Origin: Pseudarthrobacter oxydans
GTDB lineage: Bacteria > Actinomycetota > Actinomycetes > Actinomycetales > Micrococcaceae
Assembly: GCF_013314975.1 (NCBI RefSeq)
Contig: NZ_JABTYH010000022.1
Span: 1 to 64,000 of the forward strand
Direction of reading: 5' to 3'
DNA: 64,000 nt
Shown here: piece by piece, positions 19,078-29,100 of the stretch
Layout: each line of letters opens with the position of its first letter
How positions within the stretch are numbered: the stretch's first letter is position 1
The notes under the pieces: model-generated
Told to the model about the DNA's origin: nothing
The model's input: only the letters and a program-made list of their open reading frames with translations
The model's database searches: none
Program-made: the position numbers and the translations under genes

Positions 19078-19215
19078 CAAGTGTCTCCGGCTCTGTAGCA
19101 GATTGATTCTGTGGTGCTGAGTTTGCTGGCCGGCAGTTGTGCAGGGTTTTAAGTAGCTTCCACACAAAAGACGAACCCTGCTGGCAAGTCTAGTGACGCT
19201 TCCGGCCGCCGCAGC

Positions 19216-19231
19216 TGTAGGGAACCTACAA
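19216..19231 (-). promoter_or_regulatory. Palindromic operator upstream of accD, shared with accA3
   Basis: TGTAGGGAACCTACAA, with perfect six-base arms TGTAGG-GAA-CCTACA. It differs at one of 16 positions from the site upstream of accA3 (8972). It lies between accD and the divergent SDR gene. Confidence 0.6.
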
Positions 19232-19262
19232 TTTTCTGCGCCGCGATCACCAGCAATGTCAT

Positions 19263-19278
19263 GTTACTCGTCAGTAAC
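19263..19278. promoter_or_regulatory. Inverted repeat at the SDR promoter
   Basis: GTTACT-CGTC-AGTAAC has perfect six-base arms, typical of TetR-family operators. It covers the -35 area of the SDR gene, ten bases upstream of its -10 box. Confidence 0.5.
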
Positions 19279-19288
19279 TTAGCTGGGT

Positions 19289-19294
19289 TAGAGT
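19289..19294 (+). promoter_or_regulatory. Leaderless -10 box of the SDR gene
   Basis: TAGAGT followed by exactly six bases and then the ATG. Confidence 0.5.
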
Positions 19295-19300
19295 GGTGCC

Positions 19301-20188
19301 ATGACTTCGAGCAATGATGCTTTGCACGCCCCCGCAGGCCCCTACCGGGCCGCCGCCTCCCTCCACGGACGGACCCTCGTGATCTCCGGCGGAAGCCGCG
19401 GCATCGGCCTGGCGATTGCCCTCCGTGCGGCCCGGGACGGCGCCAATATCGTCCTGATGGCCAAGACCGGGGAGCCGCATCCCAAGCTTGCCGGGACCGT
19501 CTATTCCGCCGCCCGGGAGATCGAAGACGCCGGCGGACAGGCGCTGCCCCTGGTGGGGGATGTCCGGAACGATGACGACGTGGCCCGCGCCGTCTCCTCT
19601 GCGGTGGAGACTTTTGGCGGGATCGATGCCGTGATCAACAATGCGTCCGCCATCGACCTCTCCCGCACCGACGACGTGGACATGAAAAAGTACGACCTCA
19701 TGCAGGACATCAATGTCCGCGGGACGTTCCTGCTGTCCAAGCTGGCGCTGCCTGCGCTGCGGTCATCGGACAGTGCCCACATCCTCACGCTTTCGCCTCC
19801 CCTGAACCTCGATCCCCACTGGGCGGGAAAACACCTTGCCTACACCATGGCCAAGTACGGCATGAGCCTGACAACCCTTGGACTCGCCGAGGAACTGAAG
19901 GCGGACGGTATCCGGGTGAATTCGCTGTGGCCGTGCACCCTGATTGATACGGCGGCCATCAGGAACATGCCCCACGGGGAGAGCATTGCCCAGGCAGCGC
20001 GCGGCCCGGAGATCATGGCGGACGCGGCCCACGCCGTGCTCACCGGCAGCAACGTGGAAAGCGGCAGCCGGCCCAGCGGGAATTTCTACACGGACGAGGC
20101 AGTGCTCACAGCTGCTGGAGTCACTGATTTCCGGCCGTACAGCCTGGGGGCTCCGGAAGACCGCCTGGTGCCGGATATTTTCCTGTAG
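19301..20188 (+). CDS. SDR family oxidoreductase (HSDL2-like)
   Basis: A 295-residue short-chain dehydrogenase. The cofactor loop is VISGGSRGIGLAIA, the NNASAI motif follows, and YTMAK supplies the catalytic Tyr and Lys. The KTGEPHPKLAGTVYSAAREIE segment after the second strand is typical of the HSDL2/citronellol-dehydrogenase-like branch, which acts on fatty or terpenoid alcohols. The substrate is unknown. It is transcribed divergently from accD, has a leaderless-type promoter, and is overlapped by a TetR-like inverted repeat, so it is probably induced by a lipid-like ligand. Confidence 0.8.
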   Translation: MTSSNDALHAPAGPYRAAASLHGRTLVISGGSRGIGLAIALRAARDGANIVLMAKTGEPHPKLAGTVYSAAREIEDAGGQALPLVGDVRNDDDVARAVSSAVETFGGIDAVINNASAIDLSRTDDVDMKKYDLMQDINVRGTFLLSKLALPALRSSDSAHILTLSPPLNLDPHWAGKHLAYTMAKYGMSLTTLGLAEELKADGIRVNSLWPCTLIDTAAIRNMPHGESIAQAARGPEIMADAAHAVLTGSNVESGSRPSGNFYTDEAVLTAAGVTDFRPYSLGAPEDRLVPDIFL

Positions 20189-20213
20189 CCGGCCCTCCGC
20201 CGGTCCCGCAGGT

Positions 20214-20237
20214 GCCCCGGCTGCGGGCAGCCGGGGC
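20214..20237 (+). terminator. GC-rich hairpin after the SDR gene
   Basis: GCCCCGGCT and AGCCGGGGC form a perfect nine-pair stem with a six-base loop, 26 bases after the SDR stop. There is no T tract, so termination strength is uncertain. Confidence 0.45.
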
Positions 20238-20250
20238 CGGGCCGGGTCGG

Positions 20251-20256
20251 TAGAGT
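20251..20256 (+). promoter_or_regulatory. Leaderless -10 box of birA
   Basis: TAGAGT followed by exactly six bases and then the ATG, the same hexamer as at the SDR gene. Confidence 0.5.
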
Positions 20257-20262
20257 TTAGGT

Positions 20263-21171
20263 ATGGATGACGCACATGCCCCCGGTACGCCGCTGAACCG
20301 GAGCGACCTCGCGGACCAGGACTTCCTGTCCGCCACCGGCATCGCACGGCTCGAGGTGGTGGACTCCACCGGGTCCACCAACGCGGACCTGCTCCGGTCG
20401 GTGACCGTGGAGCCCTCGGCGTGGCCGGACATGTCGGTGCTGACGGCCGAATACCAGACGGCGGCCCGGGGACGCCTGGACAGGCACTGGGAGGCGCCGC
20501 CCCTGAGTTCCGTCTCCGTTTCGTTAGTCCTGAGGCCCGCGAACGCGGAAGGCAGGCCGCTCCCCACCCAAAGCTATTCCTGGCTGTCGCTCATCGGAGC
20601 CCTGGCGCTGCGCGAAACCCTGCTGGAGACGGCCGGCCTCCCCGCGGAGCTGAAGTGGCCCAACGACGTCCTGGTGCGCGGAAAAAAGATTGCCGGAATC
20701 CTGGCCCAGCTGGGTCCCATGGTGGACGGCTCGGTGCCGCCCGTCATCCTTGGAACCGGCTTGAACGTCACCCTCCGGGAGGAGGAGCTCCCCGTGCCCA
20801 CCGCCACGTCCGTGGTCCTGGAGGCGCCGCGGACAGCGGACCGGACCGAGTTGCTGAAGAGCTATCTGTCGCACTTTGCCGTTCTTTACCGCAGCTTCTG
20901 CAATGCCGACGGCGATCCCGCGGCGGGCCTGGCCGGCGGCCCGTCGCTGCACAAGCGCGTGGAGGCCGTCATGACGACGCTGGGCAAGCAGGTGCGGGCG
21001 CAGCTCCCCGGCGACCACGAAATCATCGGCCACGCATCCCGGCTCGACGAGTACGGCTCACTGCTGGTGGTTGACCGGGATTCCCGTGAGCACGTTGTGA
21101 CTGCCGGCGACGTGGTGCACCTGCGTCCGTGGACCTCCCCGGATGCTTCCGGCCAGGGCGGATATGCGTAA
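20263..21171 (+). CDS. birA: Biotin--[acetyl-CoA-carboxylase] ligase
   Basis: A 302-residue monofunctional (group I) biotin protein ligase without the N-terminal repressor helix-turn-helix. The catalytic domain has VDSTGSTNADL, the adenylate-binding loop in variant form (ARGRLDRHWEA instead of GRGRxGRxW), KWPNDVLVRGKKIAGILAQ and a C-terminal SH3-like domain (DEYGSLLVVD). It attaches biotin to the alpha subunit at 7065. The next gene starts inside its last codons. It appears to have its own leaderless promoter. Confidence 0.92.
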   Translation: MDDAHAPGTPLNRSDLADQDFLSATGIARLEVVDSTGSTNADLLRSVTVEPSAWPDMSVLTAEYQTAARGRLDRHWEAPPLSSVSVSLVLRPANAEGRPLPTQSYSWLSLIGALALRETLLETAGLPAELKWPNDVLVRGKKIAGILAQLGPMVDGSVPPVILGTGLNVTLREEELPVPTATSVVLEAPRTADRTELLKSYLSHFAVLYRSFCNADGDPAAGLAGGPSLHKRVEAVMTTLGKQVRAQLPGDHEIIGHASRLDEYGSLLVVDRDSREHVVTAGDVVHLRPWTSPDASGQGGYA

Positions 21172-21763
21172 AGACCTCGTCCCGGGCGAGCAGGTGATTG
21201 TCACCACCCGCCCGCAGCCGAGGAAGCTGGCGGGGGCAGCCGCAGCCTTCATACTCTCACCGGCACTTGCCGCCTTTGCTTCGGCGTGGGTGGTCCGCGG
21301 GGAAGCGTTGAGGGTCATCCCCGGCCTGGAGGCACGATGGACGCCGGCGCTGGTGGCAGGATGCATCCTGGCGGCGGCCGGCGTCTGGCTGGGTTACTGC
21401 CTGCCCCGGCTGCTGCGATGGCAGGGCACCCGGTATACGCTCACCAGCCGGAGGCTCATCTCCAGGTCCGGCCTGGTGCGGCGGCAGGACCAGCAGGTGA
21501 ACCTGGCATCGGTGCGCCACCTGACCGTCCACGAGTCGGTACTTCAGCGCCTGTTGCGCTCCGGGAATATATCCTTGGAAACCGGGTATCAGGGCGTCGT
21601 GACTTTCCGGGATGTGCCGGAGGTTGCCAGGTTCCGGGACTTCATCCTTGACGCCCTCGAGGAACTGCCCGACGAACGCGAAGGCCAGTCCGGCGGGGCG
21701 CTCGATTACCCTGCCGGAGCATTGCCATGGGAACTGAGAGAAGGTGGACGGGATGAACGATGA
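21164..21763 (+). CDS. PH domain-containing membrane protein (DUF304/YdbT-like)
   Basis: A 199-residue protein starting MRKDLVPGEQVIVTTRPQP, with two membrane helices (residues about 22-45 and 58-78) followed by a bacterial PH (DUF304) domain: RYTLTSRRLISRSGLVRR, then VNLASVRHLTVHESVLQRLL and a GNISLETG strand. The family is membrane-bound and of unclear role. The ATG lies inside the last codons of birA (eight-base overlap) with a GGGCGG-like ribosome site, and the stop overlaps the start region of the cyclase gene, so birA, this gene and the cyclase form one transcript. Confidence 0.72.
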   Translation: MRKDLVPGEQVIVTTRPQPRKLAGAAAAFILSPALAAFASAWVVRGEALRVIPGLEARWTPALVAGCILAAAGVWLGYCLPRLLRWQGTRYTLTSRRLISRSGLVRRQDQQVNLASVRHLTVHESVLQRLLRSGNISLETGYQGVVTFRDVPEVARFRDFILDALEELPDEREGQSGGALDYPAGALPWELREGGRDER

Positions 21764-22877
21764 GGACCAGCAGGAACGCGTGGACTCGATCACGCCCCCG
21801 TCCGCGATGGACGCCCATCCCGCGACGGGCACCATGTCAGCCGAACGGCTCGCCATGAAGGCGCTGGAAGCCCGGCTCCTTGGGGGCGAACGCAAGCTCC
21901 GCCGTCGTGAAGTCGCAGCCGGCGCAGGGCTGTCCCTGCTGTCCGCCCGCAAGCTGTGGCGCGCCCTGGGCTTTCCCAACTTCGGCGACGAGGACGTTGC
22001 CTTCACCGAGCGGGACCAGGCCGCACTTTCCACCGTGGTGGACCTGGTGCGCTCCGGCAAGCTGACGGAGGAGGCCGCCATCTCTGTCACCCGTTCCATC
22101 GGGCAGATGACGGACCGGATGGTGGTATGGCAGATCGAAGCCCTTGTGGAGGACATGGTCCACGAACAGGGGGTCACGGATGCCGTGGCGCGCAAGCGGC
22201 TGGTCAACGAACTGCCCGCGCTGGTGGACGCCCTCGAAGAAATACTGGTGTACTCCTGGCGGCGCCAGCTCAATGCCGGCGTGCAGCGGCTCGCCGTCCG
22301 GGCGGAGGCGGGGCTCCAGGCCAGTGAGGAAGGCCGGGAAGGCGATGAGGACGACGCGCCGCTGCCGCTGGCACGCGCCGTGGGTTTCGCGGACCTGGTC
22401 TCCTACACCAGCCTGTCCCGGCGCATGAATGAAAAAACCCTCGCCCGCCTGGTCCAGCGCTTCGAGAACAAGTGCGCGGAGATCATCTCCGTCGGCGGCG
22501 GCAGGCTGGTGAAAACAGTGGGGGACGAGGTCCTGTACATCGCGGAAACCCCCGCTGCCGGCGCTGAGATCTCCCTTGCCCTGGCGCAGGCCTTCACGGA
22601 GGATGAAATCCTTCCCGAAGCGCGGGTAGCCATGGTGTGGGGAAGGATCCTGTCCCGGCTTGGTGACATCTACGGGCCCACGGTGAACCTGGCGGCGCGG
22701 CTTACCACCCTGGCCGACCCCGGGACGGTGTTGGTGGACTCGATGACGGCCTCGGCCCTGGAGCACGACGAACGGTTCGTGCTGGAGCCCCAGCCGCCCG
22801 AAAACGTCCGGGGTTTCGGCGAGATCCGGCCGGTGCGCCTGGAGCGGGGTCTTGGCAAGGGGCTTGTGCTGGACTAG
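21753..22877 (+). CDS. Class III adenylate cyclase with N-terminal regulatory domain
   Basis: A 374-residue protein. The N-terminal 190 residues form an all-helical domain like the pH-sensing regulatory domain of mycobacterial Rv1264 (LLGGERKLRRREVAAGAG, then a long helical segment). The C-terminal catalytic domain has the first metal Asp in GFADLVSYT, KTVGDEVLYI with the second Asp and substrate Lys, and GPTVNLAARLT with the transition-state Asn and Arg. All catalytic residues are present, so it should make cAMP as a homodimer in the cytosol. The ATG at 21753 is preferred over an in-frame GTG nine bases earlier because AAGG lies eight bases upstream. It overlaps the PH-gene stop. Confidence 0.87.
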   Translation: MNDEDQQERVDSITPPSAMDAHPATGTMSAERLAMKALEARLLGGERKLRRREVAAGAGLSLLSARKLWRALGFPNFGDEDVAFTERDQAALSTVVDLVRSGKLTEEAAISVTRSIGQMTDRMVVWQIEALVEDMVHEQGVTDAVARKRLVNELPALVDALEEILVYSWRRQLNAGVQRLAVRAEAGLQASEEGREGDEDDAPLPLARAVGFADLVSYTSLSRRMNEKTLARLVQRFENKCAEIISVGGGRLVKTVGDEVLYIAETPAAGAEISLALAQAFTEDEILPEARVAMVWGRILSRLGDIYGPTVNLAARLTTLADPGTVLVDSMTASALEHDERFVLEPQPPENVRGFGEIRPVRLERGLGKGLVLD

Positions 22878-23194
22878 GACGCCTGATTCTTCAGGTGGAG
22901 GGACCAGCCCTAAAATAGTTTCTCCAGTTGTTGGTCAATCACGGTATAGTCGGTGCGGCGGCGAAGGACGGCAACCTCCCGTGGGCAGGGCTCCCCATCG
23001 CGGCCACATGTGGCCGTGGGTATGCTTGCCACCGGGCAAGTTACCTTTGCCGGCACTCGGCGCCAAGCGTGGCCGGGTGTCATTCATGTCGGGTCTCGGC
23101 TGCTTCCTGCCAGGAGCAGCACAACATCAAGGTCCGGGCGAGTCCCGGCCGGACAGCTGCCTGCGGCAGCAGTAATTTCAGGGGATATCAAGCT
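22878..23194 (+). other. Intergenic region upstream of the FN3 locus
   Basis: The longest non-coding stretch in the window, 317 bases. It holds a TATAGT box at 22945-22950 that could be a -10 element (no good -35 seen), a perfect 16-base palindrome at 23001-23016, and a ribosome site AGGGG ten bases before the GTG of the giant gene. I see no terminator for the cyclase gene and no recognisable riboswitch. An open frame passes through it but lacks a plausible start. Confidence 0.6.
23001..23016. promoter_or_regulatory. Perfect 16-base palindrome in the leader of the FN3 locus
   Basis: CGGCCACATGTGGCCG is exactly self-complementary. It lies 51 bases downstream of the possible TATAGT box and 180 bases before the start codon, where it could be an operator or, in RNA, a hairpin. 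Confidence 0.5.
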
Positions 23195-26100
23195 GTGACA
23201 AGTCTGCTGGGGAAACTTGGACTGAATCGGCGCCACAAAAAAATGGTGACGGGCACTGCTTTCAGTGCAGCCGCTGCTGTTGTGGTGACGGGGGCAATTC
23301 TGTATCCGGGGTTCAAAACCACCGAGGTGGAATTGAACGACGGCGGCGTGTGGGTGGTGTCCAAGTCCAAGAACGCAGTGGGCCGGTTGAATTATCCTTC
23401 CCGGGTCCTTGACGGGGCGGTAACGCCGGCGTCCACGACGTTCGACATCCTGCAGGACGCGGGGGATGTGTTCGTTGATGACGAGACCGGGTCAACGTTG
23501 AACCAGGTGTCGCCGGCGAACATGCGGCTGGGCGGGGACAAGCAGCTGCCGGGGTCCGCGGATGTGAGTTTCGGATCCGAGGTGATCTCGGTGACCGACG
23601 CAGCGTCAGGCAAGGTGTGGGCGGTGTCTCCGTCCACGGTCAACGGTTTTGACGAGGAAGCCTCCGAGCCCGTCATGGTGGGCTCAGAGGGCATTGTCTC
23701 GGCGGTGGGGGAGGACGACCGGATCTATTCGGCGGATCCCAAGTCCGGTGCGGTGACGGTCACCGGTGTTGACGCCAACGGGGAAGTAACGTCCTCGGAG
23801 TCCGAGACCTGGGCGGAGCTTAAAGGTGCAGGGGACCTCCAGATCACGGTGGTGGGCGATAAGCCCGTGCTTCTTGATGCGGCGGCGGGAAGGCTGTTCC
23901 TGCCCGGCGGGAAGCGTCTCCAGGTGGAGAACGCGCGGGATGCGAAGTTGCAGCAGGGCGGGCCGGGCAGTGATTTCGTGGCGGTTTCGACGCCCAAAGC
24001 GCTGTTGAAGCAGCCGCTGGACGGGTCCACGGCGAAGACGGTGACGTTCGACGGCGAGGGTGTGCCGGCTGCCCCTGTCCAGCTGGGCGGGTGTGTGCAT
24101 GCGGCGTGGTCGGGGGCGAACAAGTATGTTCGGGACTGCGTGAACGATGGCGATGACAAGAACGTTGACGTGCCCAAGGCGAGCGCCTCGCCGTCGTATG
24201 TTTTTCGGGTGAACCGTGACCTGGTGGTCCTGAACGACGTGAACTCAGGCAACGTGTGGCTGGTCAACCAGAACATGCAGCTGGTCAACAACTGGGACGA
24301 CGTCGTCCCGCCCAAGAATGAGTCCGACGAGCAGGACCAGGAGTCCGCGGACAACAACACCATCAACGTCCTTCCGGACCGCACCAAACCCAACCGTCCG
24401 CCGGAAACCAAGCCCGACGCCGTCGGCGTGCGCCCCGGCCGCACCACCATCCTCAGCGTCCTGGACAACGATTCGGACCCCGACGGCGACGTGCTCACCG
24501 CAGCGGTGGGGGACTCCGGACCCCAGGCCGGAAGCCTCCAGAACATCTACGGCGGCACCGCCTTCCAGATCTCCGTTCCCGCCGACGCGAAACCCGGCAC
24601 CGAGACATTCAGCTACAGCGCCTCCGACGGCCGCGGCCTCTCCGCCGGCGGGCAGGTCACGCTCAGCGTGGTTGGGCCCGACGAGAACAAACCTCCGCAG
24701 TTCAAGCGCGGGGACAACACCACCACCATGCTGGTGGAACAGGGCAAGACAGTCAGCCAGAACATCCTCACGGACTGGATCGATCCCGACGGCGACGACC
24801 TGGTGCTCCTCGACGCCAAGGCGGACAACGACCAGGACCAGGTGAAAGTCCGCCGTGACGGCCTGCTCACCTTCCAGGACTCCGGCGCGACAGCCGGCAA
24901 GAAAGCCGTGGAAGTCACCATCTGGGACGGCCGGGACACCGTCACCGGGAAAGTTGTGGTCAACGTCCAGCCGCCGGGAGCCCTCGCACCCGTGGTCAAC
25001 GCCGACCACGTCACTGCCGTGGTGGGCCAGGACCTGGTCATCTCACCGCTGAAGAACGACGTGGACCCCAACGGCGGAGCCCTCCGGCTGGCACAGGTGG
25101 AGGCCAACGGCCCCGCCGAACTGGGTCCCGTGACCGACGGCGGCACCTTCACGTTCCGCAGCACCACCCCCGGCCCGGTCTACCTGACGTACATCGCCAG
25201 CAACGGCCCGCAAAGCAGCCAGGGGCTCATCCGCGTTGACGTGGAATCCGGAGACGAGGCCGGTGACCCCGTCGCCGTCCACGACGTGGCGCTCATGCCC
25301 ACCGGCGGCAGCGTGCTGCTGGATCCGCTGGCCAATGACTCCGACCCCTCCGGAGGCGTCCTTGTGCTGCAGTCCGTGAAACTGCCCGAGAACTCGACCG
25401 CGTCCGTCAGCGTGATCAATCACGGTGTCCTGCGCATTACCGACATCCTGGGAACCAAGGACCCGATCCTCTTCGAATACACCATGTCCAACGGGAAGAA
25501 GTCCGCCACGGGCAGCGTCTCCGTGGTCCCCGTCCCGGCGCCCGCCGTCGTGGAAGCACCCCAGCCCAAACCGGACGAGGTCAACGTCCGCGTCAACGAC
25601 GTCGTCACCATCCCCGTCCTCGAGAACGACACCCACCCGCAGGGCCAGGAACTCACGGTGGACCCTGTCCTGCCGCAGGGCGTGGATCCAGTGGACGGAA
25701 AGAGCTTCGTCTCCGAGAACACCCTCCGCTTCATTGCCGGCCCGCAGCCCAAGACGGTCCGCGCCATCTATAACGCCGTGGACCCGCAGGGCCAGAAGAG
25801 CGCCGCCGCGGTCACCATCCACATCCTTCCGCTGGAAGGGGCCGAAAACTCGCGCCCGCAGCCGCGCAACCTGACCGCCCGGGTGGTGGCCGCCGGCACG
25901 GTGCGCATTCCCGTCCCGCTGGACGGCATCGATCCGGACGGCGATTCGGTCCAGCTGACCGGTATCGACAGCACGCCGGCGATGGGAACCGCTGCGGTCG
26001 GCAGTAACTTCATCGACTTCACAGCTGCCGGTGACGGCGCCGGAACCGACACCTTCCGCTACAAAGTGGTGGACCGGCAGGGCGCCGTCAACACCGGCAC

Positions 26101-29100
26101 CGTCACCGTGGGCATCGCGCCGCGCGGGGAGGTCAACCAGAAACCCACTCCCGTGGATGACGAGGTCCGGGTCCGCCCTGGCCGCCAGATCGCCGTGGAC
26201 GCCACCGGCAACGACACCGACCCCGACGGCGACCTCATCCGCATCCTCAGCGACGGCATCGAAGCCGACCCCGCGCTGCAGGCCACGGTGAGCAAAACGA
26301 GCGGCCGGATCATCCTGCTGGCACCGGAGGAAGCCGGGACCGTCAACGTCCGCTACACCATCGCTGATGACCGGGACGCTACCGCGCAGGCCACCATCCG
26401 CGTGGTGGTGGACAACGAGGTGCCCCTCAAGGCACCAGTCGCCCGCGACGACAGGGTGACCTCCGCCCAGACCATGGGGAAGACCGCTGTGGACGTCCCC
26501 GTCCTGAAAAACGACGAGGACCCCGACGGCGTCGGGGAGAACCTCAAGGTCAGCACCGAGGCCACCACCGCCCGGCCCGGGGCAGACGGCACCATGATCG
26601 TGGACCTGGCGGAGCAGCCGCAGCTCATCCCGTACAACGTGGAGGATGTTGACGGCCAGCAGTCGACGGCGGTTATCTGGGTGCCGGGCCTCGGCCAGCA
26701 GGTGCCTACCCTGGCCAAGGACGAGGTCCTCGAGGTCGTCGCCGGCCAGTCCGTGGACGTCGACCTCGACGAGTGGGTCAAGGTACGTGAAGGCCGCTCG
26801 CCGCGGCTTACCCAGACCGACCGGATCAAGCTCATCGGCGCAGACGGCGGCGACCCCGTCATCGGCGACGGTACAGGCCTGAAGTACACAGCGGGCACCG
26901 ACTACGTGGGTCCCGGCTCGCTCACCTTCGAGGTCACGGACGGGACCGGTCCGGACGATCCGGAAGGCCTCAAGTCCACCCTCAGCATCCGCACCAAGGT
27001 CCTGCCCGACCCCAATAAGAACAACCCGCCGGAACTGCTGGGTGCAAACGTCGACGTGCCCAAGGGCGACTCCGCCAGCACAGACCTGGGCAAGCTGACC
27101 TCGGACCCGGACGCGGAAGACGTCGAAAAAATGAAGTACGAACTGGTGGGCGGAGCGCCTGCCGGATTCAACGCCAGCATCGACGGCAGGACCCTCAAGG
27201 TCTCCGCGGCCGACTCAAGCGGCTCAGGAACCACCTCGGCCGTCCAGGTCAAGGCGAAGGATCCCCGCGGGCTCGAGGCCACTGCCACCTACCAGCTGAA
27301 GGTGACCGCCTCCAACCGGCCGAAGCCGGTGGCCAACGACGACGTGCAGGACAACGTTGCCGCGGGCAAGCCCGTGACGGTCAATGTGCTGGCCAACGAC
27401 GCCAACCCATTCCCGGAGACCGCGCTGAAGATTATTGCTGCCGCCGCGGAAACCGGCAGCGGCAACGTGGACGTAAACGGCGATTCCATCACCGTCACGC
27501 CTGCGCCGGGCTTCACCGGCACCATGGTGGTGTCCTACACCGTGGCGGACAAGACGGAGGATCCCTCGCGCCAGGCAACAGCCCGCGTCCGCCTCACCGT
27601 CAAGGACAAGCCCCAGGCGCCCACCACCCCGCAGGCGCAGAGCGTGGGGGACCAGACGGCGCTCCTGAACTGGACGGCGCCCGCGGACCGCGGCTCACCC
27701 ATCACCAAGTACACCGTGTACGGCGAGGGCGGATTCCAGCAGGACTGCCCCGCCAACACCTGCACGCTCAATGGACTGGTCAACAACACCAAGTACCACT
27801 TCCAGGTCTCGGCCACCAACGAGTTCGGCGAGTCGGACCGGTCGCCTGCCTCTGCCGAGGTGCGCCCTGACGTGAAGCCAGACACCCCGCTGGCGCCGTC
27901 GATGAAGTTCGGTGACAAGGAGCTGTCCATCACCTGGTCCGCCCCTGCAAGCAAGGGCTCGCCGGTGAAGTCCTACGACCTGGAGATCTCACCGCCTCCC
28001 GCCGGGCAGAACGCCCAGATCCAGAACCTGACAGCAGTCAGCTATGTCTGGAAGGGACTGCAGAACGGCGTCTCCTACAAAGTCCGGGTCCTGGCGCGCA
28101 ACGATGCCAAGGAACCGTCCGAATGGAGCCCCTACTCTGCAGCCGAGGTGCCTGCCGGAGTCCCGGCCACCCCTGCTGCACCATCTGCGGCGCAGGCGGG
28201 ATCCGTGGGTTCGCAAAGCCAGCTGAAGGTGAGCTGGACGGCGCCGAACAACAACGGCGACGCCGTCTCGGCCTACACCCTGACCACCCTTCGCGGCGGC
28301 GCGGTGGTGGCCAGCCAGCAGGTTGCCGGTACTTCGCAGAACGTGACCGTGGACAACTCGGAAACGAACTACACCTTTACGGTGTCCGCCACGAACAAGG
28401 CGGGTACCAGCGGGACGAGCGCTCCGTCGGCGGCCATCCGGGCAGTGGGCAAACCGGGCATGATGGGCACGCCTACTGCCACACTGGTTGACACCGGGGG
28501 GAACGGCGGAAAGATCGATGTACGGTTCCCGGTATTGACGGCTGCCCAGCGCAACGGTTCCACCTCCGACGAGATTACGTATAAATACAGCCTGACGTCC
28601 GGCGGGGGCAGCGGCAATATCCCTGCAGGCGGCGGGATCGTGGCGGCAGCCAACGGCACCCAGACCGCCGTGGTGGTGTGGGCCGTGTCATCCCGCAGCT
28701 CCACCGCCGGCGATGCAAGCCCTGCGTCGAACTCCGTCAATCCCTACGGCCTCGCTTTCGCTCCGAACGTTACTGGAAGCAACAGCAGCGGCGTAGGGGA
28801 CAGGACAGTGTCCTGGACGTGGAACCAGCCGGACGGAAACGGCCGTGCGGTGACCGGATACCAGTACAGCCTGGACGGAGGTGCCTGGCAGGATACCCAG
28901 GAGCGGCGTTTCTCCAAGACCGTGGGCTACAGCGAGACGCACACTCTCCGGGTTCGTGCCATCAGTGCCGGCCAGCCGGGACGTATTGGCAGCGATACGT
29001 CCCGCAGTGGCGCGGAACCGCCGCCTCCCGTGCCCACCTCGTGGAACATCACGGCAACCCCGGTCCGCAGCTGCACCGAACCCCGCAAGGGAACCGACAG

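Noticed and set aside
22928..23194. Extension of the giant protein by 89 residues upstream
   Set aside because: The extra residues have no family pattern and no ribosome site. The GTG at 23195 has AGGGG upstream and is followed by a normal basic tail and membrane helix.
22878..23194. Riboswitch in the long leader, such as a c-di-AMP or cobalamin type
   Set aside because: I could not find the conserved core sequences of these classes; only a palindrome and a possible -10 box are visible.
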